DNA of 64,000 nucleotides from Xiphydria camelus (Eukaryota > Arthropoda > Insecta > Hymenoptera > Xiphydriidae): positions 24,049,309 to 24,113,308 of the forward strand of contig OY783193.1 of NCBI GenBank assembly GCA_963678675.1, read 5' to 3'. The first letter of the stretch is position 1. Each line of letters starts with the position of its first letter. The position numbers and the translations under genes were made by a program. A model generated the notes under the pieces. That model saw nothing but the letters and a program-made list of their open reading frames with translations, did no database searches and was not told the origin of the DNA. Below, in pieces: positions 20,930-32,250 of this stretch.

Positions 20930-21411
20930 CTTTAGTGGATAGAACAAAAATACCCAACTTTACACGTCTGAAGCTCAAGAGAGACTGCCTTTCGGGCGAA
21001 ATTCCGTACACCGTGAGACAAAGGTTCGACGAGGTACCGACATATGTACCTCGGGGTACGGAACGCTGCGATAAAGCTGTCAACCGTAAGGGCCTTTGCA
21101 CACGACATTTTTTTAACTAGCTAACGACGCGCGTTTTTGATGAGCGCGTCCGCTGCGCGTGATCAGCGCGTATTAGCAGATTGTATTAGCAAAGATCGTG
21201 TGTAAATGTCAAAACTTGCCGACTGCCTTGCGTTTGCTGAGCGTCCTAATCGCATATAACGCGCGTTGTCAGCTAGTTTAAAAAACTCCTACTTTAAAAA
21301 GGCCTTTAGTTGTGACGTAGGCAGGGTTCTCGGGTAAGGAGACCCCTGATCGCTTTATTGCGTAGTTTCCGACAAGGCGGAGAAAGGAGCGGCGTGGCGC
21401 GTCACATCGTA
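20930..21411 (+). repeat. Family X copy 2, with MITE 21090-21305
   Basis: TAGTGGATAGAACAAAAATA begins the conserved block, with the EIPYTVRQRFDE frame at 20936-21120. The GGGCC-ended MITE follows, then the TGACGTAGGCAGGGTTCTC segment. It stops at about 21411, where USP-like sequence starts abruptly. Confidence 0.7.
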
Positions 21412-21781
21412 TCACTGGAAGAGTATACTTAGAGAGAGTTGAAGGTAAAACGTCTTCATGGATTTCTGTAGACGACCAAAATATAAGAAAAACCCGATGG
21501 CCTGTAAATTCGAAAGCGGTATATGTTTTATTTCTCCAAAATACTAAGGCAAAGTGAAAAATATAAGGGCTCTCTAGTCTATACATTTCTTTCAAAAGAT
21601 CAAGAGAATAAATCAAAAGTATCGTGGTTATAATTAATTAGCTCGTATCGGTATAAAATGTGAGACTTTAATTTTGTGGTATTTATTTAGGAGTAAGGGG
21701 GGGGCGAAATTTCAGCGGTGCATGCAAAAGGATTTCTTAAAACTATTCCAACGTCTCGAGTTAATATATGTAACAACATAT

Positions 21782-22030
21782 CGTCCCCTTCCGGCAAAAA
21801 GTCACTAACTAACATTTATCATCAATTGACTTCGTAGGTAGTTTTTCTGCTCTATAATATCAGTATTATATTTCGGTTAATGACTTTTTATGATGCGCGC
21901 ATGCTCACTTCCAACGCATTTAGCACTTAGTGAGTTTTACCATTTAAAGATTTAATAAAATTAAGCTACTAGGTCCAATTAGGTGAATTTTACAAAATGT
22001 TAGTTAGTGACTTTTTGCAGGAAGGGGACG
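21782..22030. mobile_element. TIR element with ATAT target duplication inside USP relic
   Basis: CGTCCCCTTCCGGCAAAAAG and the complement at the right end give TIRs of about 34 bp. ATAT occurs at 21778-21781 and 22031-22034. The empty site (aacatatatactg) is readable in the 12.2-kb USP copy. The 249-bp insert is non-coding. Confidence 0.85.
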
Positions 22031-22057
22031 ATATATACTGTCATAAGTGGTATCTTA

Positions 22058-22224
22058 ATACAAACTGCCCCCCGCTATACACGCCAGCGTGGCGGGTTGC
22101 ATATCGGTTGACGCCTCCGATCCGCTGCAGGGGCCATGCGCCTGTGGCGCCTGTATCTGGCGCAAGGCGGATATCCGATATGCAACCCGCCACGCTGGCG
22201 TGAATTGAAAGGGACAGTCTGTAT
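22058..22224. mobile_element. MITE with CACGCCAGCGT(A/G)GCGGG arms, copy 2
   Basis: ATACAAACTGCCCC at the left pairs with GGGACAGTCTGTAT at the right. Inside, CACGCCAGCGTGGCGGGTTG is mirrored. Comparison with the 38.7-kb USP copy (gtatctttacatg) shows the insertion point. Confidence 0.75.
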
Positions 22225-22583
22225 ATGATGAAACAATTCGTCGTGGTCATTGGAAGAGTAGACTTAGAGAGAGAGTTCAAGGTAAAACGTCTTCATGGAT
22301 TCCTGTAGACGACCAAAATATAAGAAAAATCCGATGGCCTGTAAATTCGAAAGCGGTATATGTTTTATTTCTCCAAAATACTAAGGCAAAGTGAAAAATA
22401 TAAGGGCTCTCTAGTCTATAAGTCTCTTTCAAAATATCACGAGAATAAATCAAAAGTAACGTGGTTATAATTAATTGGCTCGTATCGGTATAAAATGTGA
22501 GACTTTAATTGTGTGGTAATAAAAAGATATTCTTCTACGTGTACGTATCTTCCTCATGAATAAATTCCAAAAAGTAGTGAAAT

Positions 22584-23100
22584 CCCTCCACAAAAACAGA
22601 TTCTCTGTAAAAAAAGGCGGCATGTTCATTCAGTGCCAACAAAAATTGATACGTAAAATACTCTCCAAAAAAGATTTGAAATCAATTAAGACCGCCATGT
22701 TCAAGATTTATGTATTAAAAGTAAAAGGCATCATTTGAAAGGAAAATTATTGTAAATCAAGTTACTAAAAAATTCGAATAAAAAAATTTAGTAAAAAATT
22801 TTAATAGAAAAGAACGCCGCGTTTTTTCCTTCAAAATAAAAAATGCAGACAGAATTATACTCGATGTTTATGCACTTATGATTTTAAATAAATTCATGCA
22901 CTTATAATATGATACCACCAGTATACCGAATGTCGCACGGGAAACCGATTAGGCGGGGGCCTTCTGAATTTCTTTGAATTTGACTTCGGCAGTGTAATTT
23001 ATGAATCACTCTAGCACCGTCCAAGCACTGCCAATTATTCGGCATAGTGGACAAAATATGAAAACTTAAACGCGGCAAGTTCTTTTTTATTAAAATTTTT
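22584..23100. repeat. Family F, left arm plus loop (truncated)
   Basis: This matches 12693-13220. It breaks off after AAAATTTTTTATAAA and is followed by unrelated sequence. Confidence 0.7.
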
Positions 23101-23436
23101 TATAAATACTATCTTACTGACTCGCTAGGCGCCTAGCCCAGCTCTTAGCTCGTGGTGGGGACGGTTAGGTAGGTAACCGTGAGTTCGTTCTCACTAGGAT
23201 ATGTTATCTTAGCGCCTATAGCTGACCTCTTACCACTAAGCGAAGCACTTACGGTGTGGCCGTACCCTAAGGGAGATTTTTTTAAAGTAGATAAATATAA
23301 AAAATGGGCATCAAAATTCGGTCCGGAACATATTGTTTAAACAAATGGAAGGGGAAATATTATTGTTTTGTAGATATCTTCGAAAATATTCATTGTACGG
23401 AAAAATTAAAATGAACTAAATTATTCAATACTAAAT
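23101..23436. other. Unassigned block with small hairpins
   Basis: 23105-23280 is GC-rich and not repeated in the window. It contains GGTTAGGTAGGTAACC and GTGAGTTCGTTCTCAC, two adjacent potential hairpins resembling tRNA-like T-arm structure. No cloverleaf can be closed and no known RNA is recognised. 23281-23436 is AT-rich without features. Confidence 0.35.
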
Positions 23437-23672
23437 TCTACACAAAAAAAAGGTATCTATATTTTTTTCAATCGGAGCAATAGTTTTAAAAATATAATCC
23501 TGCGAAGGTGGCATGCGAAAAAGGAAATTTGTAGCGTAAGTTTTGGTGCCCACGCGGCGCGAAGGTTACTAACAATGAGTCGGACGAGCGGCCTCTCTCT
23601 CTCTTTCGCAGGGTTATATCTTTGAAACTTTTGCTCCGATTGAAAAAAATGTAGATACTTTTTTGTGTGGAG
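23437..23672. repeat. Foldback, TCTACACAAAAAAAAGGTAT ends
   Basis: The arms of about 75 bp contain TTCAATCGGAGCAATAG and its partner. The loop holds GGCGCGAAGGTTACTAAC and a CT repeat. It is a non-coding foldback. Confidence 0.65.
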
Positions 23673-23718
23673 AATGTAGTGCCGAACAATTTAATTTCCT
23701 AGCATTTTTTCGTAGAAT

Positions 23719-24430
23719 GAATCTCTGTAAAAAAGGCGGCATGTTCATTCAGTGCCAACAAAAATTGATACGTAAAATACTCTCCAAAAAAGATTTGAAA
23801 TCAATTAAGATCGCCATGTTCAAGAGTTATATACAAAAAGTAAAAAGCATCATTTGAAAGGGAAATTATTGTAAATCAAGTGACTACAAAATTCGACTAA
23901 AAAATTTATAAGAAAATTTTAATAAAAAAGAACTTGCCGCGTTTAAGTTTTCATATCTTGTCCACTATACCGAACAATTCGTAGTGCTTGGACGGTGTTA
24001 GAGTGATTCATAAATTGCACTGCCGAAGTCAAATTCAAAGAAATTCAGAAGGCCCCCGCCTGATCGGTTTCTCGTACGACATTCGGTATACTGGTGGTAT
24101 CATATAAGTGTATGAATTTATTTAAAATCATAAGTGCATAAACATCGAGTATAATTCTGTGTTTGAATTTTTTATTTTGAAGGGAAAAAACGCGGCGTTC
24201 TTTTTTATTAAAATTTTTTTATAAATTTTTTTAGTCGAATTTTGTAGTCACTTGATTTACAATAATTTCCCTTTCAAATGATGCCTTTTACTTTTTATAT
24301 ATAACTCTTGAACATGGCGATCTTAATTGATTTCAAATCTTTTTTGGAGAGTATTTTACGTATCAATTTTTGTTGGCACTGAATGAACATGCCGCCTTTT
24401 TTTTACAGAGAATCTGTTTTTGTGGGGGGA
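23719..24430. repeat. Family F foldback, loop in inverted orientation
   Basis: Both arms match the other F copies, but the central segment (CCACTATACCGAACAATTCG and onward) is reversed relative to 12693-13429 and 39304-40033. This is the result expected from intramolecular recombination between the inverted arms. Confidence 0.75.
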
Positions 24431-24502
24431 TTTCACTACTTTTTGGAATTTATTCATGAGGAGAATACGTACATGTAGGAGAATAGCTTTTTATTACTAA
24501 AT

Positions 24503-25183
24503 GTATTATTGCAGAACGAGTAGGTTAGAAGATTTTCATGAAGACTCACGATTTTCTGACATGTCATCTCGTACAGGTGCAACCGAAGAGGATCTAGCTC
24601 ATGTCCTATCCGTAAAAAGATGACTCGATGGATCGGAGAATGTCAGGCTTGTCACCGAGTGCCTTTCACCCATAGTACTTTCAGTGCAATATGCGATTTT
24701 CGTTTAAACTATTCCTGCTCTAAGTAACTTTTACTACTTTCAAAGCATTTACCTTGTACGAATTGTTGATCGTAGGGGGCAACGATCAATGATTCTGACT
24801 AATCGTAGACAAATTATTCCTGCGATGATGTTCCAGTTGCACACCAATTGCCTTTTAGTTTTAATAGACGAACTTGTCTACGACGAGTCTCTATTATCGA
24901 TCGCTGCCTCCTACCACGAACATAAAAGGTGATTACCTTGAAAGAAGTAAAAGTTATTTAACGCTGGAATAGTTGAATGAAACGAGAAACGCGTATTGCA
25001 ATTAATGTACCGTAGGTAATAGGCGCTCGGTGACAAGCCTGACATTCTCCGATGTCCATCGAGTCATCTTTTTACGGACAGGACACGAGCTAGATCCTCT
25101 TCTGTTGCACCTGTACGAAATGACATATCAGAAGATCGTGAGTTCACGAAAATCTTTTAACCTACTCGTTCTCCAGTAATACT
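24503..25183. repeat. Family D foldback, copy 2
   Basis: TATTATTGCAGAACGAGTAG and CTACTCGTTCTCCAGTAATA are the ends. The central part includes GACGAACTTGTCTACGACGA. It has no gene. Confidence 0.7.
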
Positions 25184-25582
25184 TACAATTAATATACCTG
25201 GAAGTTGAAGCAACAGGATTGCCGTACCTTTGGTCCAATATTGAAAATAAATCTTCTCAAGGCTGAATACGACTTGGGCATGTTTCAGCGTACAATTAGC
25301 TAGATCCAGCTCGACGAATGAACTATTGTGACAGTGCTCGGTGAATGTGACAGACGCTCTGACAGCTAGCTATTATCAAATCGTTTGGATTTTTTTTTAA
25401 TAATCAAGATAGTGCACGGAAGCAGTCTCATTTTTCTCTGGTTGCTGATGCATGAAGAGCAGGAAAGGAGACGTCTGTATCTCGGAAGAAGTGGCATCAG
25501 ATAAGTTACTTCCTAACTGACTGTCTTAACCTCATTTTTATCCCTTATACACAACAAATATCTTTTTGGTTATTCTATTTTT
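25184..25582. repeat. E/S leader remnants
   Basis: This contains a decayed copy of the S leader (GGTGAATGTGACAGACGCTC) and of the first exon-like module near 25440-25505. No intact frame is present. Confidence 0.5.
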
Positions 25583-27812
25583 GATGTGAAACATCTTATG
25601 CCGCGCTTCGGGGGTGAGACCGGCTGCTCGTGAAACGTCGCTGGAGTGGCTAAATACGCTAAGGCCAGGCGAACGTTCAACATTGCCTCTATATCTATAT
25701 CTATTCTATATATGAGGAGCACAGTTCCAAAACTCATTTAGTCCATTCGCAGTTTGTCTTATAATCGCTAAACTATTAGCAATTATAGGACAAACTGCGA
25801 ATGGACTAAACGAGTTTTGGAACTGTGCTCCTCATATAGATATAGAGGCAACGGTCACCAACTCGGGACGCATCGGCTCTCTCCGTCACGACTCAATGGT
25901 CCCCTTTCACCGAGCCCTGGCTTAACCACTTACTACTTCACGCTCACTGTATCGGTGTACGAAGCAGTATTTACCCTCATTAATGAAAGCATGAGGATTG
26001 ATTGATCATTGGTTAGCACGTTTAAAAATAACATTTAAATACCGTTTGTATAGGAAAATTGTTAGATGTGCAACATCGAAATTCTTCTTTGTAGAAAGTA
26101 TGCGACAGGAAGGATGGACCACGCATCCGTTGAAAGAATACGTGCGCCCCAGTGCGCATTTGTATTTATGACTGTGATACCATTAAACGGTACGAACCGT
26201 TGTGTCGAATTCCGTTTATCCTGAGACGGAACAGCGACTGATGGCAGAGTTAAGAGAGAGTAAACTAAATGCGCTTTTTGAATTAGACACAACGATTTGT
26301 ACTGTTTAATAGTATCACAATTATAAATACAAATGCGCACTGGCGAACGTGTTCCTTCGTTTTCAGCTAGATTTACTCAAGTGGACACAGCATTGAGAAA
26401 AATCTAGCGAGAGTTAGTCTAGAATCTCGGTTGAGAAAAATAAATCTAACTAGATTGCAGTGGATACACGATTAAAATTTACTGCCATAGAAATTTCAGT
26501 CTATTTGACCGGCTAAATAGATAGTAACTCAGTCTAGCGAGAGTGATAGGCGTCGGGTCGCAAGCGAAGGGCCTCGACCGCGTGCTCAGATTTCAGGAGC
26601 CTCGCGGGAGGCAACAGAAACCCTCTGCCTTTTATGCTCTCCTCGGACAAAGTGCAAACCCGCAATAAATTCAACTATTGCGGTGCACGTGTACTTCTTC
26701 GGGGATAGCACCAACCGAACGGCGCTGAATCTCCGTACTCTCCCGGCGCCAATTTTCATGCTCCAGCTCGGTGGTTTCGAAGAATTTGCTTCTCCCACCA
26801 TGCATAGAAAAACAAAGTCGAAGCATACCCCTGCCCCACTAGCCGCTTTTACAATCACTTACTGTTCGCAATTCTCTGTGTAAAGACCAACTCCTGCTCG
26901 AGACTCAATAGACATTGATAATACAACGCCATTCCGGCTGGTTATTCACATAAGGGTTAAAAATATAAAAATGCCGGTGATGTGTTGTGCAGATGAACTA
27001 TTACATACTTAGTTTTGTTGTGTGATTGTTTGCAAGTATTGCAGTTAAATATGAGTGATAGTGACAATATTATGAGTGATCGTGACATTATAAAATAGAA
27101 ACAAATATTGATCATTGTCAAATGAAGTGAATACAATTGAAAGAAAACCAAAAATAGAGATATAAATAATAGTATATACAAATAATACGTGTGTGTATAA
27201 TAACATATAATATAAAACAGTTTTTATAGAAAAATTGTTAGATGTGAAACATCGAAATTCTTCTTTGTAGAAAGTATGCGATAGGAAGGATGGACCACGC
27301 GTCCGTCGAAAGAACACGTGCGCCAGTGCGCATTTGTATTTATGACTGTGGTACTATTAAACGGTACGAGAGAACCGTTGTCTCTTATTCAAAAAGCGCA
27401 TTTAGTTTACTCTCTCTTAACTCTGTCATCGGTAAGTACTGTTTAATAGTATCACAGTCATAAATACAAATGCGCACTGGCGCACGTGTTCTTTCGACGG
27501 ACGCGTGGTCCATCCTTCCTATCGCATAGGTACTTTCTACAAAGAAGAATTTCGATGTTTCACATCTAACAATTTTTCTATAAAAACTGTTTTATATTAT
27601 ATGTTATTATACACACACGTATTATTTGTATATACTATTATTTGTTTATTAAAATTTTTTTATAAATTTTTTTAGTCGAATTTTGTAGTCACTTGATTTA
27701 CAATAATTTTCCTTTCAAATGATGCCTTTTACTTTTTATATATAACTCTTGAACATGGCGATCTTAATTGATTTCAAATCTTTTTTGGAGAGTATTTTAC
27801 GTATCAATTTTT
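25583..27812. repeat. Left arm of a 2.1-kb inverted duplication
   Basis: The whole segment is the near-identical complement of 35496-37570. The two copies differ at only scattered bases plus one MITE (25713-25834) and flanking changes. Internally it holds two foldbacks, 26040-26340 and 27230-27600, with the word ATTGTTAGATGTGAAACATC. Between them is a single-copy middle, 26345-27200, with CTCTCGCTAGA/TCTAGCGAGAG words. Frames such as 26586-26858 minus (equal to 36450-36722 plus) and 27045-27317 minus (equal to 35991-36263 plus) are shared because the DNA is duplicated. I do not recognise the peptides. Confidence 0.85.
25713..25834. mobile_element. Near-perfect foldback MITE
   Basis: TGAGGAGCACAGTTCCAAAA pairs with the complement over about 55 bp per arm. 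TATA lies directly outside both ends. It is absent from the matching position of the 35.5-37.6-kb arm, so it inserted after the duplication or was lost there. Confidence 0.75.
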
Positions 27813-27865
27813 ATTGGCACTGAATGAACATGCCGCCTTTTTTTACAGAGAATCTGTTTTTGTGG

Positions 27866-28370
27866 TATATATGTCAAAGTCTCACAAAAATTCTACCTTC
27901 GGCGATAGTCGGCCATGATCGGAAATATGTACACAGATACGGCCACACGCATACACCATCAAATGTATGGGAGAGTGTGTGAGAGAATATATTCCTTAAA
28001 TGTTTGGGTATTTTCAAAGTTTATAAAATATATCCATTTTCGCGGAACGATTAACCTCGCGTTTATTTCGATCCTCGGACGCGCTTGTTAATAAAATGTA
28101 AAAATTCAGTGTAATCGGAGTTATGAATCTCAATAGTGGTGAATGTGACAGACGCTCCGTATAGTTTAATAATCGTTTGTTTTTTTTCGATAATCGAGAT
28201 AGTGAACGGATGCAGTGCTGTGTTTCTCTGGTTGCCTGTGCATAAAGAGCAGGAAAGGAGACGGCAGTATCTCAGAAGAATTACTATCAGGTAAGTTTAA
28301 TTGCCATCTGACAGCTTTAACCTCACTTTCGATGGAAGGACAATTATCTTTGTGATTATTCTATTTTTTG
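27866..28370 (+). mobile_element. Family S fragment, copy 4
   Basis: This starts within the ATATATGTCAAAGTCTCAC segment, continues through GGTGAATGTGACAGACGCTC and ends in the exon-like module. That module is followed here by a true donor, CAG-GTAAGT, at 28289. F half-arm sequence lies immediately upstream. Confidence 0.65.
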
Positions 28371-29270
28371 TTTCAGCGTCATGCGAGCACGAGACGAATC
28401 GATGGCTTTTCTTCTCTGTCACAATCAAAACCGTGGGAGAAAAATAGGAGGTGCAATGGAATTGGATCACAACAATCAAGAAATTACTTTATCATTATTT
28501 TTTCTCTATCAATATATTTCCTCTTTCGTACTATTACAAGTCACACCGACCTGCCAAACCTGAAGTGTACATGTACCTCACTTCTATTTCATCTGTTCTT
28601 GATCTCCGTTGTAACGACAGTCAATGAGGAATCACTGATACCGATTAGGGTTCGAGGGTTATTCGTTATTCTTTGTAGCACAGCATCGATATTTTACTGC
28701 ACCTGCTTTCTTCTGGGACTTCCTAAAATAATTATAAAAACCCCATATGATTGTTATTTACAATTTGTTACAGATCGTATGCGAACCCGAGGGGGTTTCT
28801 TTCGAACGAAGGATCATCCACTTGTTGTTGCAAGAACCAGTTGCATTAGTTCATTTGGTGAGCTGGATCTACTGTCTCGAGTGCATGAACGTGTGCCACT
28901 TTAAATGGATATTTTGTAATTTCCATCGTTACATCAGAGGCGAAGAAGAGATGAAATAGAAGTGAGGTACATGTACATTTCACGTTTGATAGGTTGGTAT
29001 ATAAATTGGAACTTCTGATAGTATAATACGAAAGAGGAAATATATCGATAAAGAAAAAAAAATAATAAAGTAGTTACTACATTATTGTAATCCAATTCTA
29101 TTGTATCCTTTATTTTTCTGCCACAACTTTGATTGTTGATAGTAGATGGATCAACCAATAAATTTAATTTTTCTTCACTATCAACGATCAAAGTCGTGGC
29201 AGAAAAGTAAGGGATAAAATGGAATTAGATAACAATAATGTAGTAACTACTTTATTATTATTTTTCCTTT
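28371..29270. repeat. Family E block, left half (interrupted by LTR)
   Basis: 28378-28476 is the exon-like module. 28630-28740 and 28770-28910 (minus) carry transposase relics, including VQ/VKQ-NIDAV and the NWFLEQQ... region. 28915-29270 is the left arm and centre of the E foldback, which continues on the far side of the LTR at 30134. Confidence 0.65.
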
Positions 29271-29306
29271 ATCGTGACGTGCGTCATTTTTATAAGTATA
29301 AGTCCC

Positions 29307-29344
29307 TAGCATAGCATAGCATAGCATAGCATAGCATAGCATAG
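29307..29344. repeat. (ATAGC)n microsatellite
   Basis: Seven to eight tandem pentamers lie near the 5-prime end of the LTR. Confidence 0.95.
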
Positions 29345-29459
29345 TTAGTCTTTAGAGAGCGCTTGACGCTCTCGGGCAGCGCGCAGTGGACACTGGCCTG
29401 CTCGCGGGGGATTGGTGCGGCGGAGCGTCGAGCACGTCACGTCGCGCCAATCAGGGAGA

Positions 29460-29600
29460 CTGCCGCAAGTCGCCCCCACTCGACCGTTACCGGCCAATAG
29501 GACCGATAACGGTCCCCTCCGCGTTAGGTATATAAGAGCGGGCGTTGAGCGTAGCGGGCACTCGAGCGTCGAGGGAGACGCCTGGATACCTCCCTCAGTC
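29460..29600 (+). promoter_or_regulatory. LTR promoter: CCAAT and TATA boxes
   Basis: GGCCAATAGG near 29490 and TATATAAGAGC at 29529-29539 sit at normal spacing. CTCAGTCC near 29596 resembles the arthropod initiator TCAGT, although its distance from the TATA box (about 65 bp) is longer than usual. Orientation is plus. Confidence 0.6.
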
Positions 29601-29666
29601 CTTCTTAGGACTCTTCCAATAGACGACTCGATTCGCATTTGGGTTCCCTTTTCTTTCTCCCCTTTT

Positions 29667-30090
29667 CCTTCCGCGGCGTTTTCACGCCTTCTCCGACCGC
29701 GGCGCCTTCGCGCCTTCCACCGCTTCCTTCCGCGGCGTTTTCACGCCTTTCCCCGACCGCGGCGCCTTCGCGCCTTCCACCGCTTCCTTCCGCGGCGTTT
29801 TCACGCCTTTCTCCGACCGCGGCGCCTTCGCGCCTTCCACCGCTTTCTTCCGCGGCGTTTTCACGCCTTCCCGACCGCGGCGCCTTTGCGCCTTCCACCG
29901 CTTCCTTCCGCGGCGTTTTCACGCCTTTCTCCAACCGCGGCGCCTTCGCGCCTTCCACTGCTTCCTTCCGCGGCGTTTTCACGCCTTCCCGACCGCGGCG
30001 CCTTTGCGCCTTCCACCGCTTCCTTCCGCGGCGTTTTCACGCCTTCCCGACCGCGGCGCCTTTGCGCCTTCCACCGCTTCCTTCCGCGGC
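29667..30090. repeat. 58-60 bp tandem repeat inside the LTR
   Basis: Seven full units and a partial one start at 29667, 29726, 29786, 29846, 29904, 29964, 30022 and 30080. Each contains CTTCCGCGGCGTTTTCACGC and GACCGCGGCGCCTT. Unit lengths alternate 58-60, so frames shift between units. Both strands stay open over long runs (for example VEGAKAPR repeats on minus), which is a composition effect. I do not call a protein. Confidence 0.9.
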
Positions 30091-30133
30091 CCCCCTTGCG
30101 CCTTTCCCTTTTCCGTTCCCCGCACGCGTGTCA

Positions 30134-32250
30134 ATCGATATATTTCCTGTTTCGTATTATACTATCAGAAGTTCCAATTTATATACCAACCTATCAAACG
30201 TGAAGTGTACATGTACCTCACTTCTATTTCATCTCTTCTTCGCCTCTGATGTAACAATGGAAATTACAAAATATCCATTTAAAGTGGCACACGTCCATGC
30301 ACTCGAGACATCAGATCCAGCTCGCCGAATGAACTAATGCAACTGGTTCATGAAGCAACAAGTGGATGATCCCTTGTTCGAAAGAAATCGCCTCGGGTTC
30401 GCATACGATCTGTAACAAATTGTAAATAACATAATCATTTGCAGTTTCACTATTTAAAATATACCGAACTTACTCAACGTAGAAATTAAGAAACTATATT
30501 AATCTGAGTTAACCAATTCTAATGAAAGAATTATTAAAAATGATATATTTCATCTTTCATATTATACTATCACAAGTTCCAATTTATATACTGACCTGCC
30601 AAACGTGAAGTGTACATGTACCTCACTTCTATTTCATCTCTTCTTCGCCTCTAGTGTAACGATAGAAATTACAAAATATCATAACTTTTCTGTAACATTT
30701 CTGCAATATTTTACAATATTCGTGAACACTACCGTATGTTAGAAATATATATTTCTCGATAAATTCGAGAATGTTGCGAAACATCATAGAAACGTTTCAG
30801 TCTCATTACGTCGAAAGATCTCCTCGATAAGGTACAGCTCGATAAGATTGTACTTGTCAGGGCTGAATTATGTAGGGTTTTTATAATTATTTTAGGAAGT
30901 CCCAGAAGAATACAGGTGCAGCAAAATATCGATGCTGTCCTAGAAAGAATGAGGAATAACCCTCGAACCCTAATCGATATCAGTGGTTCCTCATTGATGT
31001 TCGTTACACCAGAGTTGAAGAAGAGATGAAATAGAAGTGAGGTACATGTACACTTCACTTTTAACAGGTCGGTATATAAATTTGAACTTGTGTGATAGTA
31101 TAATACGAAAGATGAAATATATCACTTTTAATAATTCTGTCATTATTATCTATAGAATTAGTTAACTCAGATTAATATAGTTTCTTAATTTCTATGTAGA
31201 GTAAGTTGGGTATATTTTAAATAGTGAAATACTGAATATAATTGTGTTATTTATTATTTGTTACAGAAATAAACGTACTGCTATTGAATTCCACCCAGAA
31301 GGACTCAAAATCATGTGCGAACCCGAGGGGGTTTCTTTTGAACGAGGGATCGTCCACTTGTTGTTCCAAGAACCAGCTGCATTAGTTTATTCGGTGGGTT
31401 AGATCTGCTGCCTCAAGAGCATGAACGTGCGTTCATCCTTCAATATCCTCCCTGCCATGATCTGCTGATTCTAACCTCTGTTGCCACAGCCCGAATGCTC
31501 GTCGAAGGTTATTCCTTATTCTTTCTAGCACAGATCTATATTATGCTGCATCTGTATTCTTCTGGGACTTCCTAAAATAATTATAAAAACCCCGTATAAT
31601 TCAGCTCTGAAAAGTACAATCTTATTGAGGAAATCTTTCAATGTAATGATTCCGAAATGTTTCTATGATATTTTGCAACATTCGCGAATTTATCAAGAAA
31701 TATATATTTCTAACATACGGTAGTATTCACGAATATTGCAAAATATCGCAGGAATGTTACAGAAAAGTTACTTGCAAAAACGTACTTTGTGGGATGTAAA
31801 TGATTATACCAGAGGCGAAGAAGAGATGAAATAAAAGTGAGGTACATGTACAATTCACGCTTGACATGTCGGTATATAAATTGGAACTTCTGATAGTATA
31901 ATACGAAAGAGGAAATATATCGATAAAGAAAAAATAATAATAAAGTAGTTACTACATTATTGTAATCCAATTCTATTGTATCCTTTATTTTTCTGCCACG
32001 ACTTTGATTGTTGATAGTGGATGGATCAGCTAATAAATTTAATTTTTATTCACTATCAACAATCAGTCGCGGCAGAAAAATAAGGGATACAATTGAATTG
32101 GATTACAGTAATGTAGTAACTACTTTATTATTATTTTTTCTTTATCGATATATATTTCCTCTTTCGTATTATACTATCCCACAAGTTCGAATTTATATAC
32201 CGACCTGTGTCAAACGTGAAGTGTACATGTACCTCACTTTTATTTCATTA
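30134..32250. repeat. Family E copies with transposase relics
   Basis: 30134-30265 is the right half of the split foldback. 30264-30410 (plus) is a transposase relic: PFKVAHVHALE, ARRMN, TAA, then NWFMKQQVDDPLFERN. 30770-31010 (plus) is a leader relic, with LLDKVQLDKIVL and VQQNIDAVLERMRNNPRT. 31310-31650 (minus) is another degraded copy, and 31690-32250 is a further E foldback. All are interrupted by stops or frameshifts. Confidence 0.6.

Larger units (their letters stand above)
21412..22392 (+). pseudogene. USP-like domain relics, copies 2 and 3, interrupted by two MITEs
   Basis: 21412-21556 is the C-terminal end only (LERVEGKTSSWISVDDQN, then IRKTRWPVN and SKAVYVLFLQ). A second copy starts at about 21682 (GAAATTTCAGCGGTGCATGC). 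It is cut by an insertion at 21782-22030, resumes for about 27 bp, is cut again at 22058-22224, and continues from 22225 to 22392 with DETIRRGHWKS and the WIPVDDQNIRKI segment. Here the catalytic-position His (GHW) is kept, unlike the 12.2-kb copy. It is clearly non-functional because of the insertions. Confidence 0.65.
29275..30133 (+). mobile_element. Solo LTR with ATCG target duplication
   Basis: The insert begins TGACGTGCGT and ends ACGCGTGTCA (TG...CA, near-inverted termini). It is flanked by ATCG at 29271-29274 and 30134-30137. The family E foldback is continuous if one ATCG and the insert are removed (tttATCGatatatttcc in the sister copies). The 859-bp length, TG...CA ends, 4-bp duplication and a TATA-driven internal promoter fit a solo LTR of a Ty3/gypsy-like retroelement. 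There is no second LTR, primer-binding site or coding body. It is GC-rich against an AT-rich background. Confidence 0.85.

Noticed and set aside
27045..27317. Hydrophobic 90-codon frame, also at 35991-36263
   Set aside because: It is AT-rich, lies in a foldback, is shared only because of the inverted duplication, and shows no recognisable family.
2598..28910. Plus-strand exon with acceptor TTACAG and the peptide starting IVCEPEGVSFERG, found repeatedly
   Set aside because: It is the complement of the transposase segment NWFLEQQVDDPSFERN. The minus strand matches a known family, so the plus-strand reading is a shadow.
29307..29344. CRISPR-like or regulatory repeat array
   Set aside because: It is a simple ATAGC microsatellite. 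No spacer-repeat structure exists anywhere in this eukaryotic window.
29412..30337. Long frames on both strands over the tandem array (263, 232 and 125 codons)
   Set aside because: They follow from a GC-rich 58-60 bp repeat inside a solo LTR. Unit lengths not divisible by three and openness in several frames argue against a protein.
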